Assembly (NCBI GenBank): GCA_036785325.1
Contig: JAXIVH010000454.1
Location: 30,005-94,004 of the forward strand
Origin: Urophycis tenuis
Lineage: Eukaryota; Chordata; Actinopteri; Gadiformes; Phycidae
Direction: 5' to 3'
Length of the DNA stretch: 64,000 nucleotides
Shown: positions 33,107 through 44,830 of the stretch, piece after piece
Numbering within the stretch: the first letter of the stretch is position 1
Layout: every line of letters begins with the position of its first letter
Made by a program: the position numbers and the translations under genes
Notes under the pieces: model-generated
What the model was told of the DNA's origin: nothing
Database searches by the model: none
What the model saw: only the letters and a program-made list of their open reading frames with translations

Positions 33107-36100
33107 CTATGTCATGTTCTGAATCAGTCTATTCACTGGCTTAACAATTCTTCCCACACGGGTTGTAACTATACTTACCCTACTACTAGGGGAACTAATA
33201 ATACTAGAGAGCTGCACAGAGGCCTCAGATCTCTGATCTGCACTTTTATGGTCAGGTACTCTGGGTTCTGATAGGGAATTGCTAAGTTCACCAGTCGCCC
33301 CTGCGTTCAACCGCCCAGCCAAGTCAGTGTCCTGTGTGTGTGAGCTCTCAGGTAGGTCGTTGGAAGCAGAAGCCTCTGCCACCCAACTGGCAGTCCAGAC
33401 GGACCTGTCAATCTCTGACTCTGTGACATGTGACTCGTCTGAAGGTAAGTTGTCCCGTTCATTCCTGGACTCACATGACTCACTCAGGATTGATTCATCA
33501 GCATCATTGTCTATCTCAATTGGCAGGAAGTTGGCTGTGAGGAGCAAGTTGCGGTGAACAACCTTTTCCTGCCCATTGGAGGTGTTCCTGACTCTGTAAG
33601 TATGGCACCTGGGATCAGCAGAGACGACAATGTATAGGGTGGACCCCCACTTGTCTGCAAGTTTCCTGCGTCCACGCTCCCCCTTATTCGCCAACAAGAC
33701 CCGGTCACCTTCAACAATGGCATTGCCTTTCATCTTCCTATTGTACAATTCAGCTTGACGTTCCTGACTTGTGATAGCATTGGCTTGTGCTGCAGCTATA
33801 GCTTCCTTGAGATCTTGCCTCATCTTAGCAACATACTGATCATGGTCTGCAATGTCACAGTCCCTTTCTGCACTCTGAAACATGAAATCAACGGGTAGAC
33901 GTGGTACTCTACCGTACATTAAATAGAAGGGCGCATACCCTGTTGACTCATGTGCAGCGCAATTATATGCAAAAGTCAGAGTTGCAACATCTGAGGCCAG
34001 TTCTGTTTTGCCCTTGGTGGGAGGGTTCTGATCATACTGCCCAGGGTTCTGTTGAACCTCTCAACGTTCCCGTTTCCCATAGGGTGGTATGCCGTGGTCC
34101 TAGATTTTTTCACCCCAGCAACTTGCAGCAGCTCTCGGATCAGTTCACTTTCAAAATTCGCACCCTGGTCTGAGTGAATTCTTTCAGGGAACCCATAGAT
34201 GCAAAAATACTTGTCCCAGAGCTGACGTGCAACTTGCTTTGCCGACTGATCGCGACAAAGATAAGCATGGGCCATTTTAGTAAAATGGTCAGTGACCACT
34301 AATACATCCACGCTCTTTCCCTTACAGTCTTCCGCGGACCAGAAATCCATACAGACCAGTTCGAGTGGGCTTGAGGTTCTAATGCTTTCCAGAGGGGCTC
34401 TGGCTTCTGGTTCAGGAGTCTTGCTGACCACACATCGTTTACAGGTTTTCACGTACTCTCTGACATCCTGTTCCATATCAGTCCAAAAGAACCTCTGCCT
34501 GGAAAGGTATAATGTTCTGTACTGTCCTTGATGGCCTGCATCATCATGTATGCCTTGCAGCACCTGCTTGACTAACGAGGCTGCAACAACATACTGGAAT
34601 CTCTTCTTTCCAGTCAGAGGGTCTTTGCTCACTCTGTAAAGAAGCCCATCTAACATTTTGAGTTTGTCCCACTGTTTTAGCATTTTCAAGGCTTTGCCTG
34701 TCTCATGAGCCCTTTCTCTTCTCGATGGCCGTCGAGCACGAGTCACATAAAACAGGAACCCTGGACAGCGTACTGTCTTGTTGCTGTCTGTCCTGGAGTT
34801 CCCTGACAGGAAATGCAGGTAAGGGACTCTGACCAGCAGGAATCAACTGCTGCACATCCTGGGCAAGCCAAAAGATGGCTCTCCCTTCCGGGCCCATCTC
34901 CCACTCGACCTGACCCTCCAGCAAGGCTTTCACTTCGTCAGTGTCCAGCAACTGATGTCCCAGTGCGGTGGTGTGAGTGCGGCATCCGACTGCCTGCTGA
35001 TTGGCACTTAGTCTGAAGACCTCCTGTATGGCATTCTCCCTTATTTGTTGGGCCTCTTCAAGTAAAGCTCCATACGGTTCAGACACCAGCCTCCTGCTAA
35101 CATGACTCTGAACAAAGGGCTGCCTGCTAAGGGCGTCTGCGACAATGTTTCTACTGCCAGGAATATACTTGATACTAAAGTTGTACGGGGCTAACTTCGC
35201 GACCCATCTTTGTTCGCACGCATCCAACTTCGGTTTGGTAAGTATGTATGTTAGTGGATTATTATCCGTCCAGACAGTAAACTCATGGCCTTTCAGCCAA
35301 TGGCTGAATTTTTCGCAGACTGCCCATTTAAGAGCCAGGAATTCAAGCCGGTGTGCAGGGTACTTTGTCTGAGCGTGGGGGAGAGACTTGCTCGCGAAGG
35401 CAATGGGACGGGCCTTGCTTTCCCCCCCTGGCACCTGAGAGATGACTGCACCCAGCCCGTCAAGAGACGCATCAGTTGATAGGACAAAGGGACGGTTGAA
35501 ATCTGGATGAGCTAAGACCACTGCATTGAGCAGAGCCGACTTCAGTTGTTCGAACGACTTCCGATGTTCACTCGTCCAGTCACTTGGCTTGAGTTTCCTA
35601 AAGGTGGCAATATGCTTTGACTGGCTTTTGTTCTTCTTTGGCGTTGCAGTCAATGCAAAGAGAGGCTTAGCAATACCAGAGCAGTTTTGGATGAAGCGTT
35701 GGTAGTACATCACCATCCCCAAGAAAGACTTAATCTTCTTTGCAGATGGTGTGACACCATCATCCCCCATCAATGCTCTTTCAGTCATGGCAGCAATTGC
35801 CTGCACCTTTTCAGGGTCAGTGGAGACTCCACTCTCATCCACAACATGGCCCAGAAACTGTACACTTCGTTGAAGGAAATGGCACTTCTTGGGTGCAAGC
35901 TTCAATCGATGTGCTGCCAGCCTGCTGAACACTGTCTCAAGCCGCCTCAGAGCCTCACCTTCATCTGGTGCAAAGACCAAGAGGTCGTCTAAGTAGCAGA
36001 GCAGTGTTAAAAAATTCTGGTCGCCAAAGATGTTGGTCATAAGGCGCATAAAACTGGCCGGGGCATTACACAGCCCCTGAGGCATGCGATTGAATTCATG

Positions 36101-37717
36101 CAGCCCCAAGGGCGTGGTAAAGGCCGTCAGTTTCTTGTCTTCTTCACACATAGGAACGTTGTAATACCCAGATGTTAAGTCCATAGTGCTGAAGAATGCA
36201 TTGCCACCTAGAGCAGAGAGACAATCAGCTTGATGAGGTAACGGGTGAGCATCTTTGACTGTTCTGGAATTCAGCCAACGATAGTCGACACACACTCTCA
36301 AATCACCGTTCTTCTTCCATACAAGTACCAGGGGTGACGCCCACTCACTGGAAGACTTTCGGATAATCTCCTTCTCCTCCATCTCCGACAGGACTTGCCT
36401 CAACTTTTGGTAATGCCCAGGCGGAACCCGCCGGTACGGGAGTCTGAATGGTCGTGTGTCGGTGAGGTGGATTCGATGGACAAACCCATTGTCTTCACCA
36501 CAGTCCAACTTGCCTCTGGAAAACACACCTTCATACTTCTGCAGCAGATTGAATAACTGATTCTTCCAGTAATGTGACACTTCACACGAATCAATGCCAA
36601 TGTCACCCAATCCAATTTTCTGCAGGGCGTCGCTGAACTGAGAGGCAGACGGGGGTGAGAGACTACTACCACTGTCAGCACCATTCACACTCTGGCTTTG
36701 CACCTGGAGATTCGTTGAAGGGGTATGGGCCGCACACATATCCAAATCTTCCAAGGCGACGCATGGGAAAACATCAGCCACTTTGGCATTACGCCTCAAT
36801 GTAATGTGCTTGTCACTTGGGTTTATGATTTTGACTGGCACCCATCTGTCTCCTGACATTGTTGCCACAGCTCTCCCAATCATGATATTCTTCTTGTGGG
36901 ACTGAGAACGTGGTGCATCAACAAGCACGGCACTACCCCCAGAGACAGGTGCGTTCACAGGCAACCTAGCCCACACAAGATGTTCGTGACGTGGCAGCAA
37001 TGTCACAGCTTGGGCCAATTTAGCCGTGCCGATGATGTCAGGAATCACATTCCCCTTCCATCGGTTGACTCCCGATAACATGTTCAGAAAATGTTCAACT
37101 GATGGGTCATCTGTGGATTCAGGCTTGTTCATAACACGCCAGTAACTCGGGGTTTGTTTGAGTTGGTGAATCAGATGTTTAATCACATTTGAGCCCAGAA
37201 TCAGTTGGTCATGTTGGCCCGGTACAATCAGAGTAGGTACACTCACTTCCTGTCCATAGACATTCATCTCTAACTGAAAGATACACTTTGGCGTTACTTG
37301 CACTCCGCCACATCCTACGAGCACAATGTCAGTGTTAATGTTGCTGCTTTGTGGACATAAGCCAGCACTTTGTAGTTTCTGTTCGGCCTCCTCATTCATC
37401 GTACAGGCCATAGATCCACTGTCTAACAGTGCGTGCAACGAGACTTGATTTTTCACAACAACATCAGTATAAAACAGACTGTCAGATTTAACTAATTTAT
37501 GTACATTCTGACATACTATCACCCTACCACTAGGGGCAGACTTGCAACTTTCTTCATAAACAGATAGCATGTCATCTTCAAGATTGAGGGACTGACTTAA
37601 TGAACCCACATTGTTCCCTCCCACACGTGGGTGGTTCAGTTTCCCTGAACGGGTGCAGTAATGTGGGGCCATGCGCTGTGCATTCTCTTCTCTGATGTCC
37701 AGCAGCAAAGCACCCAA
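33107..37717 (-). pseudogene. Gypsy 2 pol (protease, RT, RNase H, integrase) with two frameshifts
   Basis: The first frame (37717-34703, 1004 codons) holds protease (HALLDSGSMACTMNEE), RT (RVCVDYRWLNSRTVKDAHPL, catalytic YLDDLLVF), RNase H (STDASLDGLGAVIS, WTDNNPLTYIL) and the start of the integrase region. At about 34757 one base shifts the frame. The integrase continues 34746-33976 with the HHCC zinc region (TCKRCVVSK), aspartates in CMDFWS and HSDQGANFES, and the glutamate in GNVERFNRTL. A second single-base shift near 33987 leads into 33919-33107, the C-terminal part (MYGRVPRLPVDFMF, ending with TTRVGRIVKPVNRLIQ). No chromodomain is seen. It overlaps gag by 140 bp. Only two small lesions separate it from an open gene, so it is young. 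Confidence 0.92.
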
Positions 37718-38993
37718 GACACCTTCTCTCTCTCATACAGTGTGATCGTGTAGAGTGAGCTTTATCGCCACAGACACGGCAAGGGGTGCTTTGTACCCAA
37801 GGCCTTGGCGGCATAGCTGCAGGTGGATTGGCCTGGTTGGTTTTCTCTAGCACTCTCTCTAGCATACACAGGACACGCTCAAATGCACCACCCTCTGCAG
37901 CTGAGGTCTCGCTAGGTCTAACTGGGCTGTGTGGACTGGTCACGTTCGGACCGGGCATGCTCAGACTCACTTCTTCCCTAGCGTCCGCCATAGAATAAGC
38001 AGCAGCCGCAGCTACTTGGATTGGCTTGACTTTCCCTGACTTTCTCTTGGACACATACTCTCTTTGATATTCGTCGATGGCTTCCTGAACTTCCATGATA
38101 GTCCATCTGCTCATAGGCTTGCCTTTAAAGACACTGGCTAGATCAGGATCATTGCCGTTCCTAATGAACATCATGGAAATCTCAGCACTCATATTTTCCA
38201 GTTTCCTGTCCTGCATTTTCAGATGACGGTCTGCCTGCTCTGCCGCTGTGTTCAATCGCACCCAATAATCCACTGGATCTTCACCCACACTGGGTCGGGT
38301 GGCATAGAAATCCGCCAACGGTAAGCATGATGCAGGGCTCTCACTGAAGTAACGCCTGAGAATTTCATAAATCATTTCTGGATGGACCGCACTGTCGGGT
38401 GTTGAGCTACTCTTTAATGCCACTTTTACGATTTTCTTGGCCTTCCCCATTAAATGACTCAAAATCTCCTCAGGTTGATCCGAAGCAAGACACTTCTTTT
38501 TCTTTATGTATACTTCCATTAATTCTATCCATTCTTGCACTGTACACTTATTAGATGCTTCTCCTCTGAATACAGCAGGTTCACGGACGCCTGACTTGAC
38601 GACCACGTCCACTTTGGAGAGATCCAGAGTGGTACTGCCCTGAATAACACTAACCACCGGAGAGACCGGAATGAATGACGGCGTGACAGGCGGATCGCAA
38701 GCAAACAGCCGACTGGCTATTGAATCTCCTATTTTATTCCCTAATTCAGTGATCAGGTCACGAAGCTCAGCTCTAGCTTCACTGTCACTAACAGGCACAA
38801 TGGGCGTGGATGATAAAGGCCCTACAGCAGATTCGACCACATGGCCTGCGTTAACCTGTGCATGTCCCTCACTATCACTGATATGGGGAAGTGGTGTCTG
38901 TGAGGGTGAAATGGGTCCTACAGGATGTGTAGCAGTGCGCTCATCCACCCCTGTGGTGTCTGCGAAAGTCAGTTTCCTAACTCCCTCCCCCAT
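37578..38993 (-). CDS. Gypsy 2 Gag
   Basis: One open frame of 471 codons, starting at the ATG at 38993. The middle part (VQEWIELMEVYIKKKKCLAS, then PVDYWVRLNTAAEQADRHLK) has the helical capsid character of Gypsy Gag. The C-terminus holds two cysteine/histidine knuckles (CRVCGDKAHSTRSHC and CLGCFAAGHQRREC) for RNA binding. Length is normal and no lesion is seen. The end overlaps pol in another frame, consistent with frameshifted Gag-Pol expression. Whether it is expressed is unknown. Confidence 0.9.
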   Translation of the reverse strand: MGEGVRKLTFADTTGVDERTATHPVGPISPSQTPLPHISDSEGHAQVNAGHVVESAVGPLSSTPIVPVSDSEARAELRDLITELGNKIGDSIASRLFACDPPVTPSFIPVSPVVSVIQGSTTLDLSKVDVVVKSGVREPAVFRGEASNKCTVQEWIELMEVYIKKKKCLASDQPEEILSHLMGKAKKIVKVALKSSSTPDSAVHPEMIYEILRRYFSESPASCLPLADFYATRPSVGEDPVDYWVRLNTAAEQADRHLKMQDRKLENMSAEISMMFIRNGNDPDLASVFKGKPMSRWTIMEVQEAIDEYQREYVSKRKSGKVKPIQVAAAAAYSMADAREEVSLSMPGPNVTSPHSPVRPSETSAAEGGAFERVLCMLERVLEKTNQANPPAAMPPRPWVQSTPCRVCGDKAHSTRSHCMRERRCLGCFAAGHQRRECTAHGPTLLHPFRETEPPTCGREQCGFIKSVPQS

Positions 38994-39196
38994 GAGACCT
39001 ATTAAGCCCCTGCCCCTCCCTTTAGCTCAAAAGGGGTCAGATTATCAAAAGAAATACAAGGTCGTCCACTAGCCATACTGTGAACTGAATATATCAATAT
39101 ATAAAAAAAAATATAGGTATATTTCGTCTTAGTTAAACCTTTTCTTCAAGAAAAACAAAACACAAAACCTAATACAGAATTTAAACTTCACCTTGA

Positions 39197-42100
39197 CTTG
39201 AAAGAAACATCTCCTGGATGCAACTGGGACGCATCATCAGTGATGTAGCCTGGGGTCATTGAGTGTTTCGGGTCTCGCAACATCAGACACTCTCGCCCAG
39301 GTGACCCAGCCGGGGTTGATCATGCCCCAACTTGCGTCCCAGTAGCAGTCCACGGATCTGCCCTTTTGAGCCATAGCCACCTAGTGGCCTTCTCTGCGGC
39401 TTCGCTAGCGGATTTAATGGCCTTCTTCTTGGCCGCCCCTGTCACACCCAACCGTCCTAGGACTTTGCAGAGAGAACGTCCAGCAAAGCCTCTACAGCCA
39501 ACTTCTATTGGCTCGTAGAACGTCTTCCAGCCCCTGCCCCTGCACTCCTCCACCAGTTCCTGGTACTTGGCACGCTTCCTTTCGTTGGCTTCCTCCATAC
39601 GCTCTTCCCAGGGTACTGTAAGTTCCAGCATGATCAGATGTTTTGAGGCCTTAGAGGTGATGATCATGTCTGGCCGGAGAGATGTTACTGCGATGTGCTG
39701 GGGGAACCTCAGCTGTTTTCCCAGGTCGACCTGCACCTGCCAATCAGAGGCAGTGTGGAGGAGTCCTGTTGTTGTCTGTGGACATGCCTGGGGTCTCTCT
39801 CCTGCCTTGATGAAAGGGACTGCCTTGTTCGGAGCTTGATGGTGTTTGCTCGTGCTGATAGCCAGGGCTATGCTCTCAGCAACTGCTTTCAAAACCTGGT
39901 CATGGCGCCAGCGGTAGCGACCATCAGCCAGGGACTTTGGGCAGCTGCTGAGGAGATGTTCCAAGGAGCCTCTTCCGGAGCAAAGGAGACAGGAAGGTGT
40001 CTCGCTCCTCCCCCACACATGAAGGTTCGCTGGGCTCGGGAGGGCGTCGTAAACTGCCTGCACAAGGAACCGGACGCGGTGGAAGTCTGCCTGCATGATG
40101 TTCGACCAGGTGACTTTGCGCTGTAACGTGCTCTCCCACCTCGTCCATGCCCCCTGCTGCCGGAGTCCAACTGCCCTACTCACTCGCTCTTCCTCCACAC
40201 CTGCACGGACCTCTTCCTGGAGTAGCTGGTGTCTCTCTTTCCCCCGGGCCTGACTCACTTGGGTCTTTGGGAAATAGCCCAGGCCTGCTCTCCCCGTTGC
40301 CAAGACCCCTACCAGTGCTTTCTGCCTTAGGCGTGACTCTGCCACCTCCACTGCCTTCTCAGCTCTCCACTTCCTTCCTGTCCTCACTTCGATGCCAGCT
40401 GATGACACCTTGCTGTCCTTGGAATCCCTGTACTGTAGAGCCTCTCTTGTTCGTGCCACCTTGAACTCTTCAGTGAGCCCACTGAAGGGTAGCTGGAGGG
40501 TGTTACTTGTCCCGTACAAGGCAGCGCTGGTGAGGCTGCGAGGAAGGCCCAGCCACTTCCGAAGAAAGCCGCTGATCTTCCTTTCAAGAGATTCCACAGT
40601 TGTTACAGGGATTGCGTAGACAAGAAGGGGCCACAGGACTCTGGGCAGAATGGAGTGCTGGTAGATCCAGGCTTTAAATCTACCAGGCAGGCTGGACTTG
40701 TCCACCTTGGTGAGCCACGCTCCTAGTTGTTCACCAGACTCCTGGATGGCAGCAGCATCTCTCAGGGTTGAGTCAAAGAGCTTCCCCAGGCTCTTGACTG
40801 GTTGTTCCGAAATTGTTGGGATCTGTGTTCCAGAGATCGAAAACCGGAACTTATCCATCACCTTCCCCCTCTTCAGTACCATGGACCTTGACTTGGAGGG
40901 CTTGAAGCTCATCCTCGCCCATGTGATGAGTCTCTCCAAACCCTGCAGGATCCACCTACTCCCTGGGACAGATGTTGTGGTGATGGTAAGGTCATCCATG
41001 TAGGCTCTTATAGGAGGCTGGCGAACACCTGATCTGGATAGGGGCCCTCTACATTCCACCTCTGCAGCCTTGACCACCATGTTCATTGCCAATGCGAAAA
41101 GGATAACGGAGATGGTGCAACCTGTTATTATTCCTTTTTCAAGGCGATGCCAGTCTGATGTTACTGACCCAGAAGTGAACCTGAGCCTGAAATTGGCATA
41201 ATAATCCAGGATCTGGTGCTTGATCTTGCTAGGAACATGGTGGAGGTGTAGTGCAAGCTCAACTAGTTTGTGCGGGATGGACCCGTAGGCGTTAGTCAGG
41301 TCCAACCACAACACAGCGAGGTCACCTCTGTTCTCATGGGCCTCTCTGATGAGCTGTGTGACTACACCAGTGTGCTCCAGGCAGCCGGGAGCTCCGGGAA
41401 TCCCACCCTTCTGGACAGAAGTGTTGATGTAGTTGTTCTTGAGGAGAAACTCGGTCAGTCTTCGGGAGACGATGCTGAAGTACACCTTCCCTTCCACACT
41501 CAATAGTGAGATTGTCCGAAACTGGTTGATATTTTTCGAGTCCTCCTCCTTGGGAATCCAAACTCCCTCTGCACACCTCCACTGGTCGGCCACTCTCCCC
41601 CTTCGCCAGATCACCTTCAGTGTCTTCCACAGGTGCCGGAGAAGCTCTGGGCAGCGCTTGTAGACGAGGTAGGGGACCCCACTGGGGCCCGGTGAAGATG
41701 CTGACCGGGCTGCATTGATGACTTCCTCAACCTCCTTCAGACTCGGCTCCGACAACTTGAACTCTGCTGTTGGTGGGGCAGGGTTGATGAGGGCTTTGTT
41801 GGGGCCTAGATCTTCTTCCCTCAGTGGGTCGGTCATTGTGTTCTGGAGGAAGTGGTTCACCTCTTCTCTTGAGCACTCAAGCCGGCCACTGCGCTTGTCC
41901 CCAAGCAGCTGCTTAGCAAAGCGAAAGGGATTGGCTATGAAGGCCGCCCGCTTCCTTGCTCTCTCTCTTCCACGTCTCCTGTGCCACTCTGCTCTGCGGA
42001 GAGTTGTCAGCTTCTTTCGCAGGATGTTATGCAGTTCTGCCAATGGTTGCTGCTCCTCCTCAGTGGCTCTCTTGAACTGTTTCTTGAGGGTTCGAAGCTC

Positions 42101-42828
42101 CTGGCGCAGTTGGTGTATCCTAGTGGCTCTGCGGTTCATGGTGTAGGAGGTGGTCTTGGTGTTGCCCTTCTCAGTCCAGCCAAATCTCTCTGCGCCATAG
42201 CTGACGATGATGGTGGTCATTGCTTGGAGTCTGCTGTCAACGTCTCCTTTGGCTGTGGCTTGAACGATGTTGGACACATCCTCGTCAAACTGCAGCCACT
42301 CGCTCCGTCTGCTTGCTGGGGGCCATTTAATCCGCTGCTGTGGAACTACTCTGCTGGGGTTGGGAGACTCCGGCACGTGGAGGGACTGGGATCTGTGGGT
42401 TGCCTCCTGTCCGGGCTCCTCCTGCGTCTCACCAGGTCCAGGACCTGTGCGTTGTACCTCGCTCTCCCGCTCCAAACATTTCATTCTGGCCTGATGGATT
42501 TTTAGGCCGTGGTTGTTTTTGCATCGCTTGCCGCAGATACATGTCATACTCGTAGTCGGTTCGTTTGCGTGGGTCATTAACCTTTGGTCCGTCCGATTGG
42601 AGATCTCATCCTCCCCCCCTCTCGGGATCTCCTGGGGGTATTTCTCATTAGGGCTTTCTGTAGCTTATTGGGGTTCCTTCTCACGAAAGATACAGGCTGG
42701 GGTGCTAACCCATACTGTCCCGGTTGCCGTCTTTCCGGGCTGTCAACTGTCTCTCCAGTAGTCGACCAAACTATTCTTGGTTGCCACCTAGTCTCTTCCT
42801 AGGAGTCACTGGCTTTGCCAGCTTGTAA
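39197..42828 (-). mobile_element. R2-superfamily LINE, full-length copy
   Basis: Minus-strand non-LTR element with a single ORF (42577-39320), about 250 bp of 5' UTR and a 123-bp 3' UTR ending ...CTTTCAAGT. No apurinic endonuclease is present; a restriction-like endonuclease lies at the C-terminus, the mark of the R2/HERO/NeSL-type groups. It sits in the leader of Gypsy 2. Directly behind its 5' end starts the 3' end of a second copy (42829-44671). Confidence 0.88.
39320..42577 (-). CDS. R2-superfamily reverse transcriptase with restriction-like endonuclease
   Basis: A 1085-codon open frame without lesions. N-terminal zinc finger at about residues 13-34 (CICGKRC, GLKIHQARMKC), used for target DNA binding in this group. 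RT motifs: RTISLLSVEGKVYF, VLWLDLTNAYGSIPHKLV (motif A), GIITGCTISVILFALAMN (motif B) and catalytic AYMDDL near residues 525-530. A CCHC-type motif follows (CLLCSGRGSLEHLLSSC). The restriction-like endonuclease starts near residue 968 with RPDMIITS and LELTVPWEERMEEA. Such proteins nick a target and reverse transcribe their RNA from the nick. The intact frame means the copy could be recent and possibly active. Exact clade not resolved. Confidence 0.9.
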   Translation of the reverse strand: MTHANEPTTSMTCICGKRCKNNHGLKIHQARMKCLERESEVQRTGPGPGETQEEPGQEATHRSQSLHVPESPNPSRVVPQQRIKWPPASRRSEWLQFDEDVSNIVQATAKGDVDSRLQAMTTIIVSYGAERFGWTEKGNTKTTSYTMNRRATRIHQLRQELRTLKKQFKRATEEEQQPLAELHNILRKKLTTLRRAEWHRRRGRERARKRAAFIANPFRFAKQLLGDKRSGRLECSREEVNHFLQNTMTDPLREEDLGPNKALINPAPPTAEFKLSEPSLKEVEEVINAARSASSPGPSGVPYLVYKRCPELLRHLWKTLKVIWRRGRVADQWRCAEGVWIPKEEDSKNINQFRTISLLSVEGKVYFSIVSRRLTEFLLKNNYINTSVQKGGIPGAPGCLEHTGVVTQLIREAHENRGDLAVLWLDLTNAYGSIPHKLVELALHLHHVPSKIKHQILDYYANFRLRFTSGSVTSDWHRLEKGIITGCTISVILFALAMNMVVKAAEVECRGPLSRSGVRQPPIRAYMDDLTITTTSVPGSRWILQGLERLITWARMSFKPSKSRSMVLKRGKVMDKFRFSISGTQIPTISEQPVKSLGKLFDSTLRDAAAIQESGEQLGAWLTKVDKSSLPGRFKAWIYQHSILPRVLWPLLVYAIPVTTVESLERKISGFLRKWLGLPRSLTSAALYGTSNTLQLPFSGLTEEFKVARTREALQYRDSKDSKVSSAGIEVRTGRKWRAEKAVEVAESRLRQKALVGVLATGRAGLGYFPKTQVSQARGKERHQLLQEEVRAGVEEERVSRAVGLRQQGAWTRWESTLQRKVTWSNIMQADFHRVRFLVQAVYDALPSPANLHVWGRSETPSCLLCSGRGSLEHLLSSCPKSLADGRYRWRHDQVLKAVAESIALAISTSKHHQAPNKAVPFIKAGERPQACPQTTTGLLHTASDWQVQVDLGKQLRFPQHIAVTSLRPDMIITSKASKHLIMLELTVPWEERMEEANERKRAKYQELVEECRGRGWKTFYEPIEVGCRGFAGRSLCKVLGRLGVTGAAKKKAIKSASEAAEKATRWLWLKRADPWTATGTQVGA

Positions 42829-44671
42829 CTTGAAAGAAACATCTCCTGGATGCAACTGGGACGCATCATCAGTGATGTAGCCTGGGGTCATTGAGTGTTT
42901 CGGGTCTCGCAACATCAGACACTCTCGCCCAGGTGACCCAGCCGGGGTTGATCATGCCCCAACTTGCGTCCCAGTAGCAGTCCACGGATCTGCCCTTTTG
43001 AGCCATAGCCACCTAGTGGCCTTCTCTGCGGCTTCGCTAGCGGATTTAATGGCCTTCTTCTTGGCCGCCCCTGTCACACCCAACCGTCCTAGGACTTTGC
43101 AGAGAGAACGTCCAGCAAAGCCTCTACAGCCAACTTCTATTGGCTCGTAGAACGTCTTCCAGCCCCTGCCCCTGCACTCCTCCACCAGTTCCTGGTACTT
43201 GGCACGCTTCCTTTCGTTGGCTTCCTCCATACGCTCTTCCCAGGGTACTGTAAGTTCCAGCATGATCAGATGTTTTGAGGCCTTAGAGGTGATGATCATG
43301 TCTGGCCGGAGAGATGTTACTGCGATGTGCTGGGGGAACCTCAGCTGTTTTCCCAGGTCGACCTGCACCTGCCAATCAGAGGCAGTGTGGAGGAGTCCTG
43401 TTGTTGTCTGTGGACATGCCTGGGGTCTCTCTCCTGCCTTGATGAAAGGGACTGCCTTGTTCGGAGCTTGATGGTGTTTGCTCGTGCTGATAGCCAGGGC
43501 TATGCTCTCAGCAACTGCTTTCAAAACCTGGTCATGGCGCCAGCGGTAGCGACCATCAGCCAGGGACTTTGGGCAGCTGCTGAGGAGATGTTCCAAGGAG
43601 CCTCTTCCGGAGCAAAGGAGACAGGAAGGTGTCTCGCTCCTCCCCCACACATGAAGGTTCGCTGGGCTCGGGAGGGCGTCGTAAACTGCCTGCACAAGGA
43701 ACCGGACGCGGTGGAAGTCTGCCTGCATGATGTTCGACCAGGTGACTTTGCGCTGTAACGTGCTCTCCCACCTCGTCCATGCCCCCTGCTGCCGGAGTCC
43801 AACTGCCCTACTCACTCGCTCTTCCTCCACACCTGCACGGACCTCTTCCTGGAGTAGCTGGTGTCTCTCTTTCCCCCGGGCCTGACTCACTTGGGTCTTT
43901 GGGAAATAGCCCAGGCCTGCTCTCCCCGTTGCCAAGACCCCTACCAGTGCTTTCTGCCTTAGGCGTGACTCTGCCACCTCCACTGCCTTCTCAGCTCTCC
44001 ACTTCCTTCCTGTCCTCACTTCGATGCCAGCTGATGACACCTTGCTGTCCTTGGAATCCCTGTACTGTAGAGCCTCTCTTGTTCGTGCCACCTTGAACTC
44101 TTCAGTGAGCCCACTGAAGGGTAGCTGGAGGGTGTTACTTGTCCCGTACAAGGCAGCGCTGGTGAGGCTGCGAGGAAGGCCCAGCCACTTCCGAAGAAAG
44201 CCGCTGATCTTCCTTTCAAGAGATTCCACAGTTGTTACAGGGATTGCGTAGACAAGAAGGGGCCACAGGACTCTGGGCAGAATGGAGTGCTGGTAGATCC
44301 AGGCTTTAAATCTACCAGGCAGGCTGGACTTGTCCACCTTGGTGAGCCACGCTCCTAGTTGTTCACCAGACTCCTGGATGGCAGCAGCATCTCTCAGGGT
44401 TGAGTCAAAGAGCTTCCCCAGGCTCTTGACTGGTTGTTCCGAAATTGTTGGGATCTGTGTTCCAGAGATCGAAAACCGGAACTTATCCATCACCTTCCCC
44501 CTCTTCAGTACCATGGACCTTGACTTGGAGGGCTTGAAGCTCATCCTCGCCCATGTGATGAGTCTCTCCAAACCCTGCAGGATCCACCTACTCCCTGGGA
44601 CAGATGTTGTGGTGATGGTAAGGTCATCCATGTAGGCTCTTATAGGAGGCTGGCGAACACCTGATCTGGAT
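42829..44671 (-). mobile_element. R2-superfamily LINE, second copy, 5'-truncated
   Basis: It repeats 39197-41039 at a constant offset of 3632 bp; I saw no difference in the stretches compared. The partial ORF (44631-42952, open to about 44671) is identical to the last 559 residues of the first copy's protein, including YMDD, the CCHC motif and the endonuclease. It breaks off at ATCTGGATA. The following Gypsy 2 leader begins ATCCAGAT, creating a palindrome at the junction. 5' truncation is common for LINEs; the exact head-to-tail order with the first copy is not. Confidence 0.88.
42952..44671 (-). pseudogene. 5'-truncated R2-superfamily ORF
   Basis: Open frame without start context. It begins within the RT domain just before the catalytic YMDD and keeps the CCHC motif and restriction-like endonuclease. 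The protein is identical to the C-terminal half of the neighbouring copy. It lacks the zinc finger and RT motifs A and B, so it cannot act alone. Confidence 0.85.
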
Positions 44672-44830
44672 AATCCAGATAATTCTCAACTGAACTAGAA
44701 ATACTATTTGCACTGATTATGAGAATTCACTGATCTTCCATCACAATACCTCCACGCAGACAACTTGACCCCGGAGATCGGCGACAGCGGCTGATCAGTT
44801 GAATCCTTGAAAGGTCACGGCACCAGTTTA

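Noticed and set aside
33279..33557. Plus-strand ORF over Gypsy 2 pol C-terminus
   Set aside because: Antisense of the conserved integrase C-terminal region.
39567..42505. Plus-strand ORFs of 90-174 codons over the R2-superfamily elements, repeated at a 3632-bp offset
   Set aside because: They mirror the minus-strand ORF and repeat only because the element is present twice.
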